Positions 37,706 to 50,185 of a DNA stretch of 64,000 bases are shown one piece after another (position 1 is the stretch's first letter; every line of letters begins with the position of its first letter). Made by a program: the position numbers and the translations under genes. Location of the stretch: the NCBI GenBank assembly GCA_000320545.1, contig ADNK01002094.1, positions 43,501 to 107,500 on the forward strand, read 5' to 3'. The DNA comes from Bigelowiella natans CCMP2755. Taxonomy: Eukaryota; Cercozoa; Chlorarachniophyceae. The notes beneath the pieces are model-generated. The model saw nothing but the letters and a program-made list of their open reading frames with translations. It had not been told where the DNA came from and did not search any database.

Positions 37706-38453
37706 TACGGCTTTGTCGTCGTTGATGGAGTCAATAGTTTGAATAGTTTGTGCATGCCAGTTTTGTCTGACTACAGCATTTTTTGGTTTAAAATGTGATG
37801 GTATCAAGGGTTATGGATTACATTTTCTTGCGGTGAGATTTACTCGGTCGCTATTTTAAGAGAATGCCAGTTGCGTTGTAGATGCAAATTTAGAGTGGCG
37901 ACGTGGTGACATGGTGACATTGCTACTACATGTAGTGCTACCCTTGGAAATGTAAAAACGGGCATTGTGCAGCAACTGTGGTGGAGTCAGTCTGTGTACA
38001 GCAACATTAATGGTTTTTTCGCCTATCTGGCCGAGGCAAAGGGCACATGCGTCGCATGTAGTGTAGTGGCAGACTGCTAATCTGCTAATTTGCTGCAGGG
38101 TGCAGTACTAGTTCAACATAACTTCTTAACGAGAGAGAGAGGACAACTGAAAACTAATGATAAGTGTATCATGTTACGTTGTCGCACAACAAAAACTCTA
38201 TGTGTTATCACTATGATCTTCATTCGATATCCGATACCAAAATCTAATGTGAAGGACGTGTGCGACAACACTACCTAAAAAATAACGATCATCTTCTTGT
38301 TACACTACAGCAAAATATCTGGCGTCAGGTCACCATTCTTACAATGTTTTCCCAATTGTTGCTCCTCAATTTTCTGACACCGTCATTGTTTCCATTATTA
38401 TTGTTATCAATTATTCATTTTGTTTTAAAATCGACCAAGAAATATTGGATATC
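37706..38453. promoter_or_regulatory. Divergent region between genes X and Y
   Basis: It probably contains both promoters and possibly a 5' exon of X (open reading continues to about 37804 on the minus strand, where TAA stops it). The stretch 38400-38453 is open in frame with gene Y exon 1, so Y may also begin further upstream. No repeats or GC-richer block are seen. Confidence 0.4.
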
Positions 38454-41400
38454 ATGATCCAATCTGAGTATAATTGTAGTATCAAATATCTCCCAGAGGC
38501 AAGAAGAAGAAGACGAAGAAGAAGGAACACAAATCAAAAGGAGGAGGATGAGGAATGCCGTTACAAGTGTAGTATCGATAGTGGTAAGTTAAACATGATT
38601 TTTGGAGGAGGGGCTCATTGTCATCCTCCCTTTCCCCCTCCTGTCCCATCAGCACGATGTCAAATAGAAGTACTCATATTTGGTACTCGTAGAGTGGAAT
38701 GGGTTCCTATTAACTGTTTCGGACTCTTCGTAATGAGTTTTAGCTGCTCCGAAAATAATTAACGAGTTCTAGAGTGGGCAACATGATTTCACAAATCCTA
38801 CTTCAAATCTCAGGGAAAGATATAGAAGTTGGCTTCCGGAGCAGCATGGATCATAAAGATTCTGAAGAGAGGAACCAGCCATCAGAAGAAAAATCTCCTT
38901 CACAAGGAGAGAAAGGTCGGGTAAAATTTGAAATTTGCAAAACTGGATGAAGAAGACACTCGCTTACTACATCTATGAGTATATATTCAGCTTTCCCCAG
39001 GAGAAATTCATTTGGAACTCAAACATGCCTTAATATTGAGGATCCTGAAACTGAATATGCGTTATTATCTTTAGTCGCGACCAGTATCAAAGACGATGAT
39101 ACCGAAGGCAACGAGGTGCCAGGAGAGCAGAAACAAAGATCATCAGATCAACAGCCAATTGTGAGTGCAAACTCGGCAAATACTCCTCCTCCCCTTAGTG
39201 TTAACCACCATCTAAAACCGGTGAAGGACGCTATTATTAAAAAACAAAAGAAAATCACAGAAAATACCCAACAAGCATTCAAGAAGGGACTCACAGTCGT
39301 CAAAGAGATCGACTCTGAACACAAGATTCTGGAAAGGGCCACTGATATCTTGAAGGAGGGAGCTCGAAAAGTGGGCGAAGTTGTAAACCCTACAGAGGAG
39401 ATAGAAACTAAGGAGCTTGCAAAGGCAAGTAAGAAAGTTAAAAAATGGATTCAAAAAAATGATCAACTCAACAAGGTTGTAAAAGCTGTCAGTGATGGCA
39501 CCAATGCCGTCGCTACAGCGTTTGAAGAGAAGCTCCTTGTTTCGGAAGAAGGAAAAGAGTTCATGGACAAAAGCAGGCAAATAGCAAAGGCAGGCAAGAA
39601 GATTCTGGAACAGAATGCAGAGAAACTTCTTCGTGCTGAAAAGAAACATAAAGTCTTGAAAACTGCAAAGAATTTCGTTCAAGATGGGTTGCTTCAAGTA
39701 GAGGAGGTAGAGATAATAATAATAATAGTCTTATTATTATTCGCATCAATGTGCTACCATGCACATGCCAAGACTACTACTACTACTACTGCAGATTTTA
39801 TTGAGGCTACTACCCAAAATCTTGAAAGAGAGGAACCACGAATACGCTACTAGTAGTATCATTCTCTTTTTCAAAGATGATACTCGAACTCAAAGTTTTG
39901 CTTCTGAATTAGTGTAAAGTCAACATTCTCCCATGTTTCTTCCTGACGTATATACTTTTAGTTCATAGGTGACAAAAATAAGAGGCGAATCAGTAACGCT
40001 ATAGATGCAGGTAGTAGAGAAAATTATTACAAAGGGTAGGAATTATTGTGTTAAAGTGTGCATCATCAATTAGACTCCAATTGCATATAACATACTGCAA
40101 CACGCTCTCAGGAAAACAAGCACTGTTTGAAGTGTCTCATGAATTGAATCTTGACCAAGTTGTCAACAAAGCAAAGGATCAAGGCATCGACACTGTTGAT
40201 GCTGCAAAGGATTTCATGGGTTCGCTGCTGTTGTTGTTGTTACTTCTATCTACTTCCACTCCTCGCTCACATCATATCCAATAATACGAGTACTATTCGT
40301 TCATAACGAACGAGCTAATCATATCATACGCAGCAGCAACAACAACAACAACAACAACGACATTTAGAATTATACAGAGCTACTGTACAATAATATAGGT
40401 ACCATGGGAAAGTTTCTTGAAGGAAAGGATGATGCAGGATTGAAAGATCTCCAGGTAATAATCGAGGCGAACGGTGAGATGAGCAAAGGGAATCAACACG
40501 TTTACATATGCGTGGTTGTGGTTGCGTTTGTGTGTGTGTGTGTTTGTGCGCGCGAGAGCGCCCTCTTATAGTCGTGGTGAATGTGATTTCATTAATTGAA
40601 GAGTTTTGAAGGTTGTGATTTGTATTCAGAACGCTCGGTCGAAGTTGATGGATAAACTGAACAACATTGGGCAAGAAGGCTTTAAGAGAATACAGCAGGG
40701 CAGCGCTCTCCGTAATATCTATGATGTTCGAACACGCATGGAAGATTAATTAAACTTAAAAGAGCACAATAATATAAATAAAAAGAAATACCTCTTTTAA
40801 CAACAGTCTCAACAAACTTCTAGGAACAATAGCATTGATGCAAAAAACTATAAATTCAACCCAAATTGAATCTTCATCTCTCACCAATACTTCTGTGATT
40901 ATAATACCTTCAAAATTTCATTTTTATTCTCATCATTCTGTGTTGCTGCTGCAAAAAGGCAATGTCTTGTTGGAGCGCTTGGACAACGTGAAAAAAAGTG
41001 TGCAAGATACGTTAAGTCGTGAGATTCAAGAAGGGGCTGTTGATGCATTGAAAATTGCTACGGACAACAACATGTCCACAAGGGGACTTCCATGGGTAAT
41101 AGTAAGTAGTAGAAGAATACTATCAATCTAGTAGAAGAAGAAGATAAATGGTAATGATTTGATGTTGGTTCTTCACCCATGTATCTTCTATTCGTCGATG
41201 ACAATTTGTATGATAAACTCTATCTAAAATTCCAGTCAGTAAGTTCTGTTAACCATTTGTTGTTCTGCGGTGGTACAGTTGTGTCGTTAGCTCTCATATG
41301 ATATATAATGATAAGGCTATTGGTGATGATACACTACATGATGAAATGTTTTCCTTTTGAAAAAGAAATGCTTTAATATGTATATGTCTATACATATGTG

Positions 41401-42652
41401 AGTGTTTGTGTGTGGTAAAATGTTGTAGGAATTAGCAGTACCGTGTACATTGGCTCCTCTGATGCTAAAGTCTTCCCAAGTGAGCTATCGGTGTACCCTC
41501 TACTTCTACGTCCCGCAAATATTCATCATAACAATGTTATTGATAGTTAACAGCGCAAATCCATGTTCATTTCAACTCAACGCTTACGCTGGTGCACGTA
41601 TAGCAATGGATTCTGTGTTTGTAATATGCTCCGCCATACTAGACATGCGTCTTAATGCCTGGTATGAACTTAACAATGGTTGGGAAGCTACTCCACAAAC
41701 AGCACAAAGGTTACTATGGAAAGAGACTGTGGTCAATAATTTCGGTATCTCGGCTTTATCAACGGGCAAGGCTACTTTACTTTATTACGATTTAGAGTAT
41801 GAGTCCTGCCTCAACCTATTTACGTCCTCCATCGTAGCACCAGGGGTTGCTGCCCTTAACATTGCTGGAATAGTTCTTTCCTTCCAATGGTATTGTGATG
41901 AATGTGACAAGGATTCGTTGTTCAACTACATTCTGCTATTGGCCGCTGTTTATACGGTCACACTGGCTTACCATTTGGGCAATATTTTGTTCCGTTCAAT
42001 TTTGTTCTGTGCGTTCATTAATTGTTGTTGGTGCTGTAAACCTTGCATGAAGAGAACTGCACAATATATAGATTATGGCCTTCCAAATCCGGTATGTATG
42101 CTTCATGCATAAGAACGAAATAACACATAGTTTTCGATAAGTTATCAAGAATATTTTGAATTTCCGTCTTGTTTGTATATCTCTTCCTTACTGTGCAGCA
42201 TGATATCTATCATCAACTTCACTTTTATTTTGATGAGCAAATTATCTTCGTAGGTATTTCATTTTATGATGAAGCACTTTGTGTTGCGAGAAAGTCTTGC
42301 CACTACGATCACAAAAAATAGAGAGATGCGGCGACGAGAGCGAATGCGTCTAAGAGCTAGAATAGACGATCTTCAAGCACAAATACTCCGGAAAAAGTCT
42401 GCACTGAAAGATTTGCACCGTTTAGATGTGAATGAGATAAAAGCTCGTCAAGCCATCAACAACGTAATTGGCCTCACAGACAAGATATTCAGGACTGATG
42501 CCTATGGTAATGAAAAGAAGGGAGGCGGAGATCAGAAGGGAGTTTATCAACCATTGAGCCAACATGAAGCTAAGCATGAATTAAAATCTGCAGCAACAAA
42601 CAGGAAAGGAGAAAATAGTGGGATTGAGGCATTGCATACAGTCGATAAATGA
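38454..42652 (+). CDS. Gene Y: helix-rich (LEA/apolipoprotein-like) membrane protein with Cys cluster, unknown family
   Basis: Eleven phase-consistent exons (38454-38583, 38814-38915, 38991-39706, 39795-39852, 39969-40010, 40112-40219, 40399-40454, 40630-40711, 40959-41101, 41429-42091, 42254-42652) encode 832 aa. Residues 1-77 are basic then acidic/Ser-rich with an Arg8 tract. Residues about 130-470 are a long series of Lys/Glu/Ala amphipathic helices (AIIKKQKKITENTQQAFKKG, ASKKVKKWIQKNDQLNKVVK) resembling LEA or perilipin-type surface helices. Residues about 504-519, 538-552, 603-623 and 644-667 look like transmembrane segments. They are followed by an extremely Cys-rich membrane edge (FCAFINCCWCCKPC, about 672-686), a likely palmitoylation or metal site. 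The last 133 residues are a charged coiled coil (REMRRRERMRLRARIDDLQA). Membrane or lipid-droplet surface location is inference. The donor/acceptor chain of the middle exons is internally consistent; the start codon is less certain. Confidence 0.72.
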
Positions 42653-42749
42653 TCAAGATTTGAAATGCTATGTGTGTGCAAGTACAAACTCACACAAATG
42701 CAGATGGCTAGATGGCTAGATGGTACGAGCGAGCATGCATGGAACAAGC

Positions 42750-42790
<41 letters not shown>

Positions 42791-45100
42791 TGTTTGTGTG
42801 TGTGTGTGTGTGTGTGTACATTGACCGTGCAGCGTGTGGCCAACCTGCCCGACCACCCGTCCACAAATGATGCACCAACTCCGTCAAACCTGTAACGAAT
42901 CGTGAGAGTGAGCATTTCGAAGCTTTTGCGCGCGACCAAGCGCGCAGCACGAACAATGTCTCCTGGACTTTCTGGCACAACACCTACTGTTAGCGTTTCT
43001 CGCAACCACATTGCGCTAGAATGGATGCCACGCACACACGCGCTGCGAATGTTAGCCGCAGCACTGGTTTTCGATCCAATGCGTCAAATTGATCACAACT
43101 CCGACAAATGTGCAAAACTGCGTGGTGATGTGACATGCGAGCCAATGTTTAGTAGCAATGTGCCTAAATGACTAACAATCACACTGCGACATGGCCTAGC
43201 TAGCTAGCTAGCTAGCGCTTGTCGTCCTGTCATTGGTGGCTGCAAGCAGTGGCCGCTGCATTGCACATGCAGCTACATGCATGAGGATGACCATGGCATG
43301 TTCAACGCAATTTGCAATCAATTGATCAACAACATCCGTCTTGCATGTGCGTCCAGACTTTGAGCTAGCTAGCTAGCTAGTTAGCTAGAGACGTGCTGCA
43401 GATGCCATTAGCACATGGTTGCATTCAATGCATGACGATGATGATGCAAGGCAGAATGAAACCTGGATGGCTCAGCTTCCACATCTGTGTGCAGTTTCAT
43501 TGCGCAGCACTTGCAACACAATCGTGACAATGTGGGCCATTGCAGATTCATGTCCACAAAACTGATGCCCTGTCAAAGAAATGACATTTGCCGAGCATGC
43601 ACGAGCAAACAAGCGAAGGAAAAGGCTCACACCGCTTGCATGCTTGCGGGTCGTTCCACATCGAGGCCAAACCCGGTCACAAATGGGTTTCGCATGTTTG
43701 CAGAGCGCTTCAAGGGCATTTTTTGCGTGCAATCCGTCCGCAACCGTCGAAAACACTTTCTGAGTCGGCGGAATGTCGAAAAAATGAAAAAATTCAAAAT
43801 CTCAGCTCAAAAACCTCGATTTTTTGACCCCTCACAACGTGCATTGCGGAGAAAATTCTCATGATTTTGGTCAGAGATGCAGCCGACGCACGTGTGCAAT
43901 GCGAGCAAGTGAGGACATGTCCGTTTGCAATGGAACTAGCTTTGCAGACAGCCGGAAGCGCAATGCTCAAATGTCAAAATTGATCGAGATGTGACGCGTT
44001 GAAATTTTGAAATTGGGGCATCACTGCTACATCTAGACATGCATGCAACCACAGGATGCACATGACGTGTCATGAGTGCAGAGGGGTTTTGACGCATTGG
44101 AGACACTGCGCAGCTGGTTTTCGGTCAAAGAAATTGGTCGTGTGCAAACGCGCGCGCAGAATTTTGGTTCAAAACGCCGAGGTGTGGTGCGCACAAGCGG
44201 CGCGTGGTGCGGGGCAGCGCGATCGAGCAGAAGTCGCACCTCGGGGGGGCCAGGGGGGGGGGGGGAATGCGAATGAAAAAAATTCAACCGTGCCAAAAGT
44301 TTCCAAAGGACCCCTGCTTGACATCTAAATCGAGTTTGCGCGAAAAAAATGGGTCAATTTTTTTTTTTTTCAATTTTCGCAAAGTTGTGACCGGTTTGCT
44401 AGTTTGGCCTCGATGTGTCAGAGCATGGCAAACTAGCCATTTGCGCGCCAACACACATCGGCCATGCGCTGGGCACACAGCATCCCAGCTAGCCAGCAAC
44501 ATCCCACTGCGCAGTCACAGTCTAGCAGTGGCACAAAATTCGGGAAAAATGCCCGACATTTTCCCCTGACAATTGCGACAATCTAGCACTACTAGCTTGA
44601 AGCTAGACTGCATAGCCCGACTGCATGTCGCGGAACGATCACCGAGGCAATCTAGCAATGCTCCTGGACCAGTGGAAGTTGCAACTAAGCGTTGCAACCT
44701 CGCATGCTCTAGATGCTAGCATGCCCCCTGCTAGCCTGCCATCATCATGTCATTGAGCATGCAAGTTGCATGCAAGCCTCCATGTCTAGATGTGACTTAC
44801 CAAACTGTAGACAAGTGTAGTAGATGTGACCTAACCCTAAGCAACCATGCTAGCATGCCTGCATGAAAACACGAGAAACAATCTAGCAATGAAGCACAAC
44901 ATGCACACCCATGAGCGCGCATGCTAGCATGCGCATGCGCGTTCGCACCTGCATGTGCTCATAGTGGTCGCACACAAACTGACTAGCTGACCACGCATCG
45001 CTTCTGCGCTGCCTCACGAATTGACGCGCATGCGATGCCAAAGAGTTACGCGTCACAATTATCAACAAAAGCTATAGCTGGGCGCCCGTGCTATAGCTGC
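42653..45100. other. GC-richer convergent intergenic block (gene Y / pyruvate carboxylase)
   Basis: A (CT)n-(GT)n run at about 42750-42818 is followed by TGCA/CTAG-rich sequence with GCTAGCTAGCTAGCTAGC-type runs near 43197-43216 and 43367-43388. It contains the inverted-repeat element at 43657-44417 and a TCTAGATGTG word near 44786. The many ORFs lack any protein signature. Confidence 0.6.
43657..44417 (+). mobile_element. Inverted-repeat-bounded element, 761 bp (non-autonomous, MITE-like)
   Basis: The left end CACATCGAGGCCAAAC (43657-43672) is repeated exactly in inverted orientation at 44402-44417. Just inside both ends GGTCACAA is also inverted. The interior matches the reverse strand of about 56825-57560. 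There is no transposase ORF and no obvious target-site duplication. The copy appears internally deleted compared with 56808-58000. Confidence 0.7.
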
Positions 45101-45353
45101 TGCAGCATCCGCAACAATAGACCTTCATGTTTGCGTGAGAATGCTGGGATCAAGATCAGATATGAGCAAAAACACTGTATATAATGATGCTATGGCATCA
45201 ACGAAATAGTCTTATTCATCATGCCAAAGTCAATTATTGCTTTACAGCAGGAAATCATATCCACTTTCACAGTTTTGGCCGGTGCACGAACCACGTAATG
45301 TTGCTAATCTTCGAAGTTTGATATATACATATGATACCGAGAAGTAATCTCGA

Positions 45354-48300
45354 TTATTTTTTCACACGAGTAGCAGGTTCATCAATGCTAGATCCATAAC
45401 CAGGTTGCAGACCGCCCGGAGAAGTTTCGGACTTTCTGCTTACATCGGCAGCTTTTTCATCAATTTCAACCAAAAGATCTCCTCCTTGTACCTGGTCACC
45501 ACTCTTAACCATAATTCTCTTTACCAGGCCTGTACATGGAGCTGTCACAACCTGCATTTAAATATATGTACATATAAATATGTGCGCGCGCGTGTGTATG
45601 TGTGTGTGTACATCAGGACAACGACGATCATGATGTTAAAATAAATAGAACTAACACCATACTACTATCTAACTTTACTGCTCTACTTCACACGTAGTAC
45701 GTACAGTTTCCATCTTCATCGCACTCAGAACTACAAGGTTTGTATCTTTTGCAACGCTTGTCCCCTCTTTAACTTTGACAGAGAGTACTTGTCCTGGCAT
45801 TGGTGCTCCGACCGATCCCAGCTCTGCTTTATCTGCCTTCTCACGTGCCATACTGCCATCTGTAGATGATTTGTCCCTAACGGTGATGCTAATCGGTGTT
45901 CCATTCACATCAAAGAAAACGTGCTTGTTCCCTGCATCATCTACATCAGTCATAGCAACCAGCTTGATCACGAATTCTTTGCCTTTCCTTATCGAAACTG
46001 TTAGCTCCTCTCCAAGCTTCATTGGTGAGAAATATGCGTAGCTTGGAATCTTCTCCACTCGTCCAAATTCTTCTTGAAAAGCCATGTACTCCTTGAACAC
46101 TGCAGGGTAGAGAGCTGAAGAAAGAACATCCTTAAATGTGATACTATTCCCGTATTTGTATTCAAGTTTTTTCCTTTCTTGATCAAAATCGTAAGCATCA
46201 AGATCTGCACCGGGTCTTCCTTGTACAGGAAGGAATGCATTGGATGTGCCTGTTTTCAATACTTTAGAACGCAAAGGTTCAGGAAATCCACCTACAGGAT
46301 GACCAAGGTATCCTTGAAAGAATTCGATAACAGATGAAGGAAAAGAGAGAGTTTCTGCTTGTGCAAGAAGGTCTTCTTCTGTTTCAATGCCGTTCTGAAC
46401 CATAAAGAGGGCTAAATCGCCAACAACTTTCGAGGAAGGAGTCACTTTTACGATATCTCCCAACATCATGTTCGCATTTCGATATGCTTTCTTGATCGCT
46501 GGCCATTGATCTGCTTGTCCCATTGAAAATGCTTGAAAATGTAAGTTGGTATACTGACCTCCAGGAATTTGGTGTTGATAGACATCTGCAGATCCAGATT
46601 TCATCGTGACAGTGCATTCAAACGGAGCATATTGAGGCCTTACTCCTTCCCAATACTCGCTTAAGGCTGTGATTCCTTCGTTATTCATCCCAGTTTCAAT
46701 CCCTTCAGCAGCTAAAGCAGCATTCAAAGCTCCTAGAGAAGGCTGTGCCGTCATTCCAGACATTGAATCTATACTAGCATCTATTGCATCAGCTCCTGCT
46801 CGTACAGCCTCCAGCATAGCAGCAACACCATTACCAGAAGTATCATGACAATGCACGTGGATTGGAAGATCAGGGAATTCCTTCCTTATTGCACCTACCA
46901 ACATATTAGCTGCCTTTGGCTTCAATAACCCTGCCATATCTTTAATTCCAAGGACATGAGTGCCTCCCTTCACAAGTTCTTCAGTAAGACCAAGATAGTA
47001 ATCGAGATTGTACTTGTTGGCATTTGGGTCAGAAACATCCCCAGTATAAGATATTGCAGCCTCAATAATGCCTCCAGCTTCTCCAACAGCATCCATTCCT
47101 AGTCTCAGATTGTCAATGTAGTTGAGCGAATCAAAAACCCGGAAAACATCCATTCCTGATCTGACAGCTTGATCACAGAACTTGAAGACAACATTGTCTG
47201 GATACGCTGTATATCCGACAGCATTAGCTCCTCTTAGAAGCATTTGAAATGGAATATGAGGCACTGCTTCTCTCATCTCCTCTAATCTATCCCAAGGACA
47301 TTCACGCAAAAATCTAAGAGCAACATCGAAGGTGGCCCCTCCCCAGTTTTCAATGGAGAATGCATTCCTCATGATTGATCCCGTAGCAGGAGCTATAGTC
47401 ATGATGTCTTTGGTTCTTACTCTCGTAGCAAGGAGAGATTGATGAGCATCTCTCCAGGTAGTGTCGGTGAACAATACACCCTTATTCTCTCTTACAGCCT
47501 TGGCAAATGCTACAGCTCCTCCTCGTACATAAACATCCCTTAGACCTGTCAGTTTACTACTCTCTGGATGCTGCTGTTGGCTACTACTACTACTACTATT
47601 ACTACTAGTACCACTTTTTGAATCAATTTCTGAAGTGGAGAGGAGGCGGGGAATAGGGGGGAGTGTCCTTGCAGGAACTGCATCTGTTCCAATTGGGGTA
47701 AGAGGTCCATTAACCACTTGCTCACCGAGAAACTTCACTATTGACATAGCCATTGAAACTTGATTGTCGACATCGAATAGATCAGGATTTTTCTCGATAA
47801 AACTTGTATTAACGGTGCCGTTTCTGAACTCCTCGTTTTCCAATACCTTCTTCACAAATTCAATATTGGTCTTGACACCTCGTACACGTGATTCACTGAG
47901 AGCTCTATGCAGCTTGACACAAGCATCTTGATGATTTCGTCCCTTAGCTGTGATTTTTGCCAGGAGAGAGTCATAATAAGGACTGATAACTAGACCCTGG
48001 TACCCACTCTGATCTATGCGTATTCCCATTCCCTCTCCAATAAGATAAAGTTCCAATCGCCCAGTGTCAGGAGCAAAGTTAAGGTTAGGATCTTCTGTTG
48101 TCATTCTACATTGAATTGCACAGCCAGACATTCCAACGACATCTTGAGATAATCCCAAATCAGGGAGAGAATAACCCTCTGCGACTCGTAGCTGTGTTTG
48201 TACAATATCAATACCTGTGATCTCTTCTGTTACTGTATGCTCAACTTGTAAACGAGCATTCATCTCAATAAAGTAGTGATTTCCATTCTCATCCACCAGG

Positions 48301-49989
48301 AACTCGCATGTTCCAGCATTTTGATAAGAAGAGGCTTTAGCGAGGGCAATAGCATCATTACAAATATTTTTTCTTTGCTGTTCAGTGATGAGAGGGGCAG
48401 GAGCTACTTCCACGATTTTCTGATGTCGCCTTTGCACAGAGCAATCTCGCTCAAAGAGATGAACGTGATTTCCATATCTGCCAAGAAAATAGAAGAAGAA
48501 GAAGAAGAAGAAGAAGAAGAAGAAGACCAAATAAGTGTACACAGATTATATTTTTCCATCGTGTAGAAAATCTATAGTATTCAAAGACTATTAGAATACG
48601 TTTGTCGTACAAAAAGGAGACGATGAAATCATTCTATCTTTTGTTGTTTGTCCCTCTTCGTCTTCTTCTTCTTCTTCTTCTTCTTCTTCTTTTTCTCTTT
48701 CAACACACAGAAATGTTGGATAGAATACATACTTATCTCCGATGATTTGAACCTCAATATGTCTTGGGTTTTGCACGAATTTCTCAAGAAACATGCTGCC
48801 ATCACCAAAAGCAGCTCTAGCTTCTGAGGATGCTGCAAGAAATCCCTCTGAAAGCTCATCTTTATTCTGACATAGACGCATACCACGACCCCCTCCTCCA
48901 AAGGCAGCTTTAGCCATAATTGGATATCCAACTTCATCAGCAAATGCAAGAGCTTCCTCGACATTTCTTACTACACCATCACTGCCAGGCACAACAGGAA
49001 CATTAGCCTTAAATGCAAGGTCTCGAGCTGCTGTTTTGCTTCCCATTTGATCGACAACTTGGCTGTTTGGACCAACAAATATGATACCCGCTTGTTCGCA
49101 TGCAGCAGCAAAGTCACCGCGTTCAGAGAGAAACCCTGATTATTACATAATGTTGCTTTTCTTATTTTGTAATTTTTTGCAAACCATAGAAAAGATGCTA
49201 CTGCCTTGTGACTTTACTTTGTGTCTTCTACGCTATCTTATTTGGACGAAGGGAAAATTTTGTATTATAAATGATAATGATAGTAAGTAATCCTGTTTGT
49301 TACTACCATATCCAGGGTGAATAGCATCAACTCCGTGAGCAAGAGCAATCTCAATCAGCTCATTTATGTTTAAATAAGCATCGACTGGGCCTATATAGTA
49401 TAGTATTGGGATAATAAGGGATCATCAAATGTTAGCAAACAGGAAAATATATCTTCATTGTTGTTGAAATGATGATGATAACAATATATTTTCTTCATGA
49501 TAGAATGGATTGACGACGGTTACGATGACCATGATTATAGATTATGTGAAGTAATGATGCTGATAACCGTGAAAAATAAAAAATAATAGCTTGCTAAGAT
49601 ACTATGTGAGGAATGATTCATGGCTAAAATCAACAATTTGATCATTTTGAGTTCAAGACATATTATGTTGATATCTGACGACAAAGCAACCTAGATCTCC
49701 GTTGGCATTCAACTGAAAGGATTCGTTCGCTTTTCGAACATGAAGGTTTCTTCGATCTTCTTTAGGATATACAGCAACCGTCTCCATCCCGAGCTCCCTG
49801 ATAGACAGAAAGAGCTACAAGGTAAGCACTACGATGTCCGTATTCATGTTTGAGTACGACAATAACCATCATCACCTGGCAGCTCTGAAAATACGAATGG
49901 CAATCTCTCCACGATTAGCCGCCATAATCTTTTTGATAGGGCGAATTTCTCTTCCCGTTGACATCTGTCTTGCCACAAGTCCACCTAAA

Positions 49990-50036
<47 letters not shown>

Positions 50037-50185
50037 ACACGCACACCATCACCACAACGGTATCGAAATCTCCAAACTCTCTATCTCTTTCCTGATCGTG
50101 TACCCGGTACGAAGGTGCGGGTAGCATGGAGACTAGAGTGAGGTAATCGATTATTTCGTCTCAAGAACCATCTCGAGCAGCTCAT
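45354..50185 (-). CDS. PC: Pyruvate carboxylase, mitochondrial, biotin-dependent
   Basis: Seven phase-consistent exons (50104-50185, 49876-49984, 49691-49797, 49307-49390, 48733-49135, 45705-48477, 45354-45551) encode 1251 aa. The enzyme makes oxaloacetate from pyruvate, bicarbonate and ATP. Exon 1 is an Arg/Ser-rich mitochondrial presequence ([19 protein letters not shown]). The biotin carboxylase domain starts at [13 protein letters not shown] and includes AIHPGYGFLSE, the ATP-grasp [12 protein letters not shown] and [12 protein letters not shown]. Then comes a Ser/Gln linker ([12 protein letters not shown]), an insertion relative to the usual sequence. The carboxyltransferase domain follows ([31 protein letters not shown]) and a biotinyl domain with the biotin lysine in AMKM at about Lys1183, just before the last intron. 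The last 35 residues after EIDEK extend past the normal C-terminus. Anaplerosis and gluconeogenesis are the known roles. Intron 5 carries complementary GAA and TTC arrays. Confidence 0.96.
48480..48732 (-). other. Pyruvate carboxylase intron 5 with complementary GAA/TTC arrays
   Basis: In the transcript, a (GAA)n run (plus 48659-48694) lies about 40 nt after the donor. A (TTC)n run (plus 48490-48526) ends about 11 nt before the acceptor. The two arrays are complementary, so the intron can form a long stem with both splice sites near its base. Confidence 0.65.
49994..50034. repeat. (CA)n microsatellite before PC exon 2
   Basis: A CA run of about 20 units; in the transcript it is (GT)n close to the 3' splice site at 49985. 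Confidence 0.9.
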
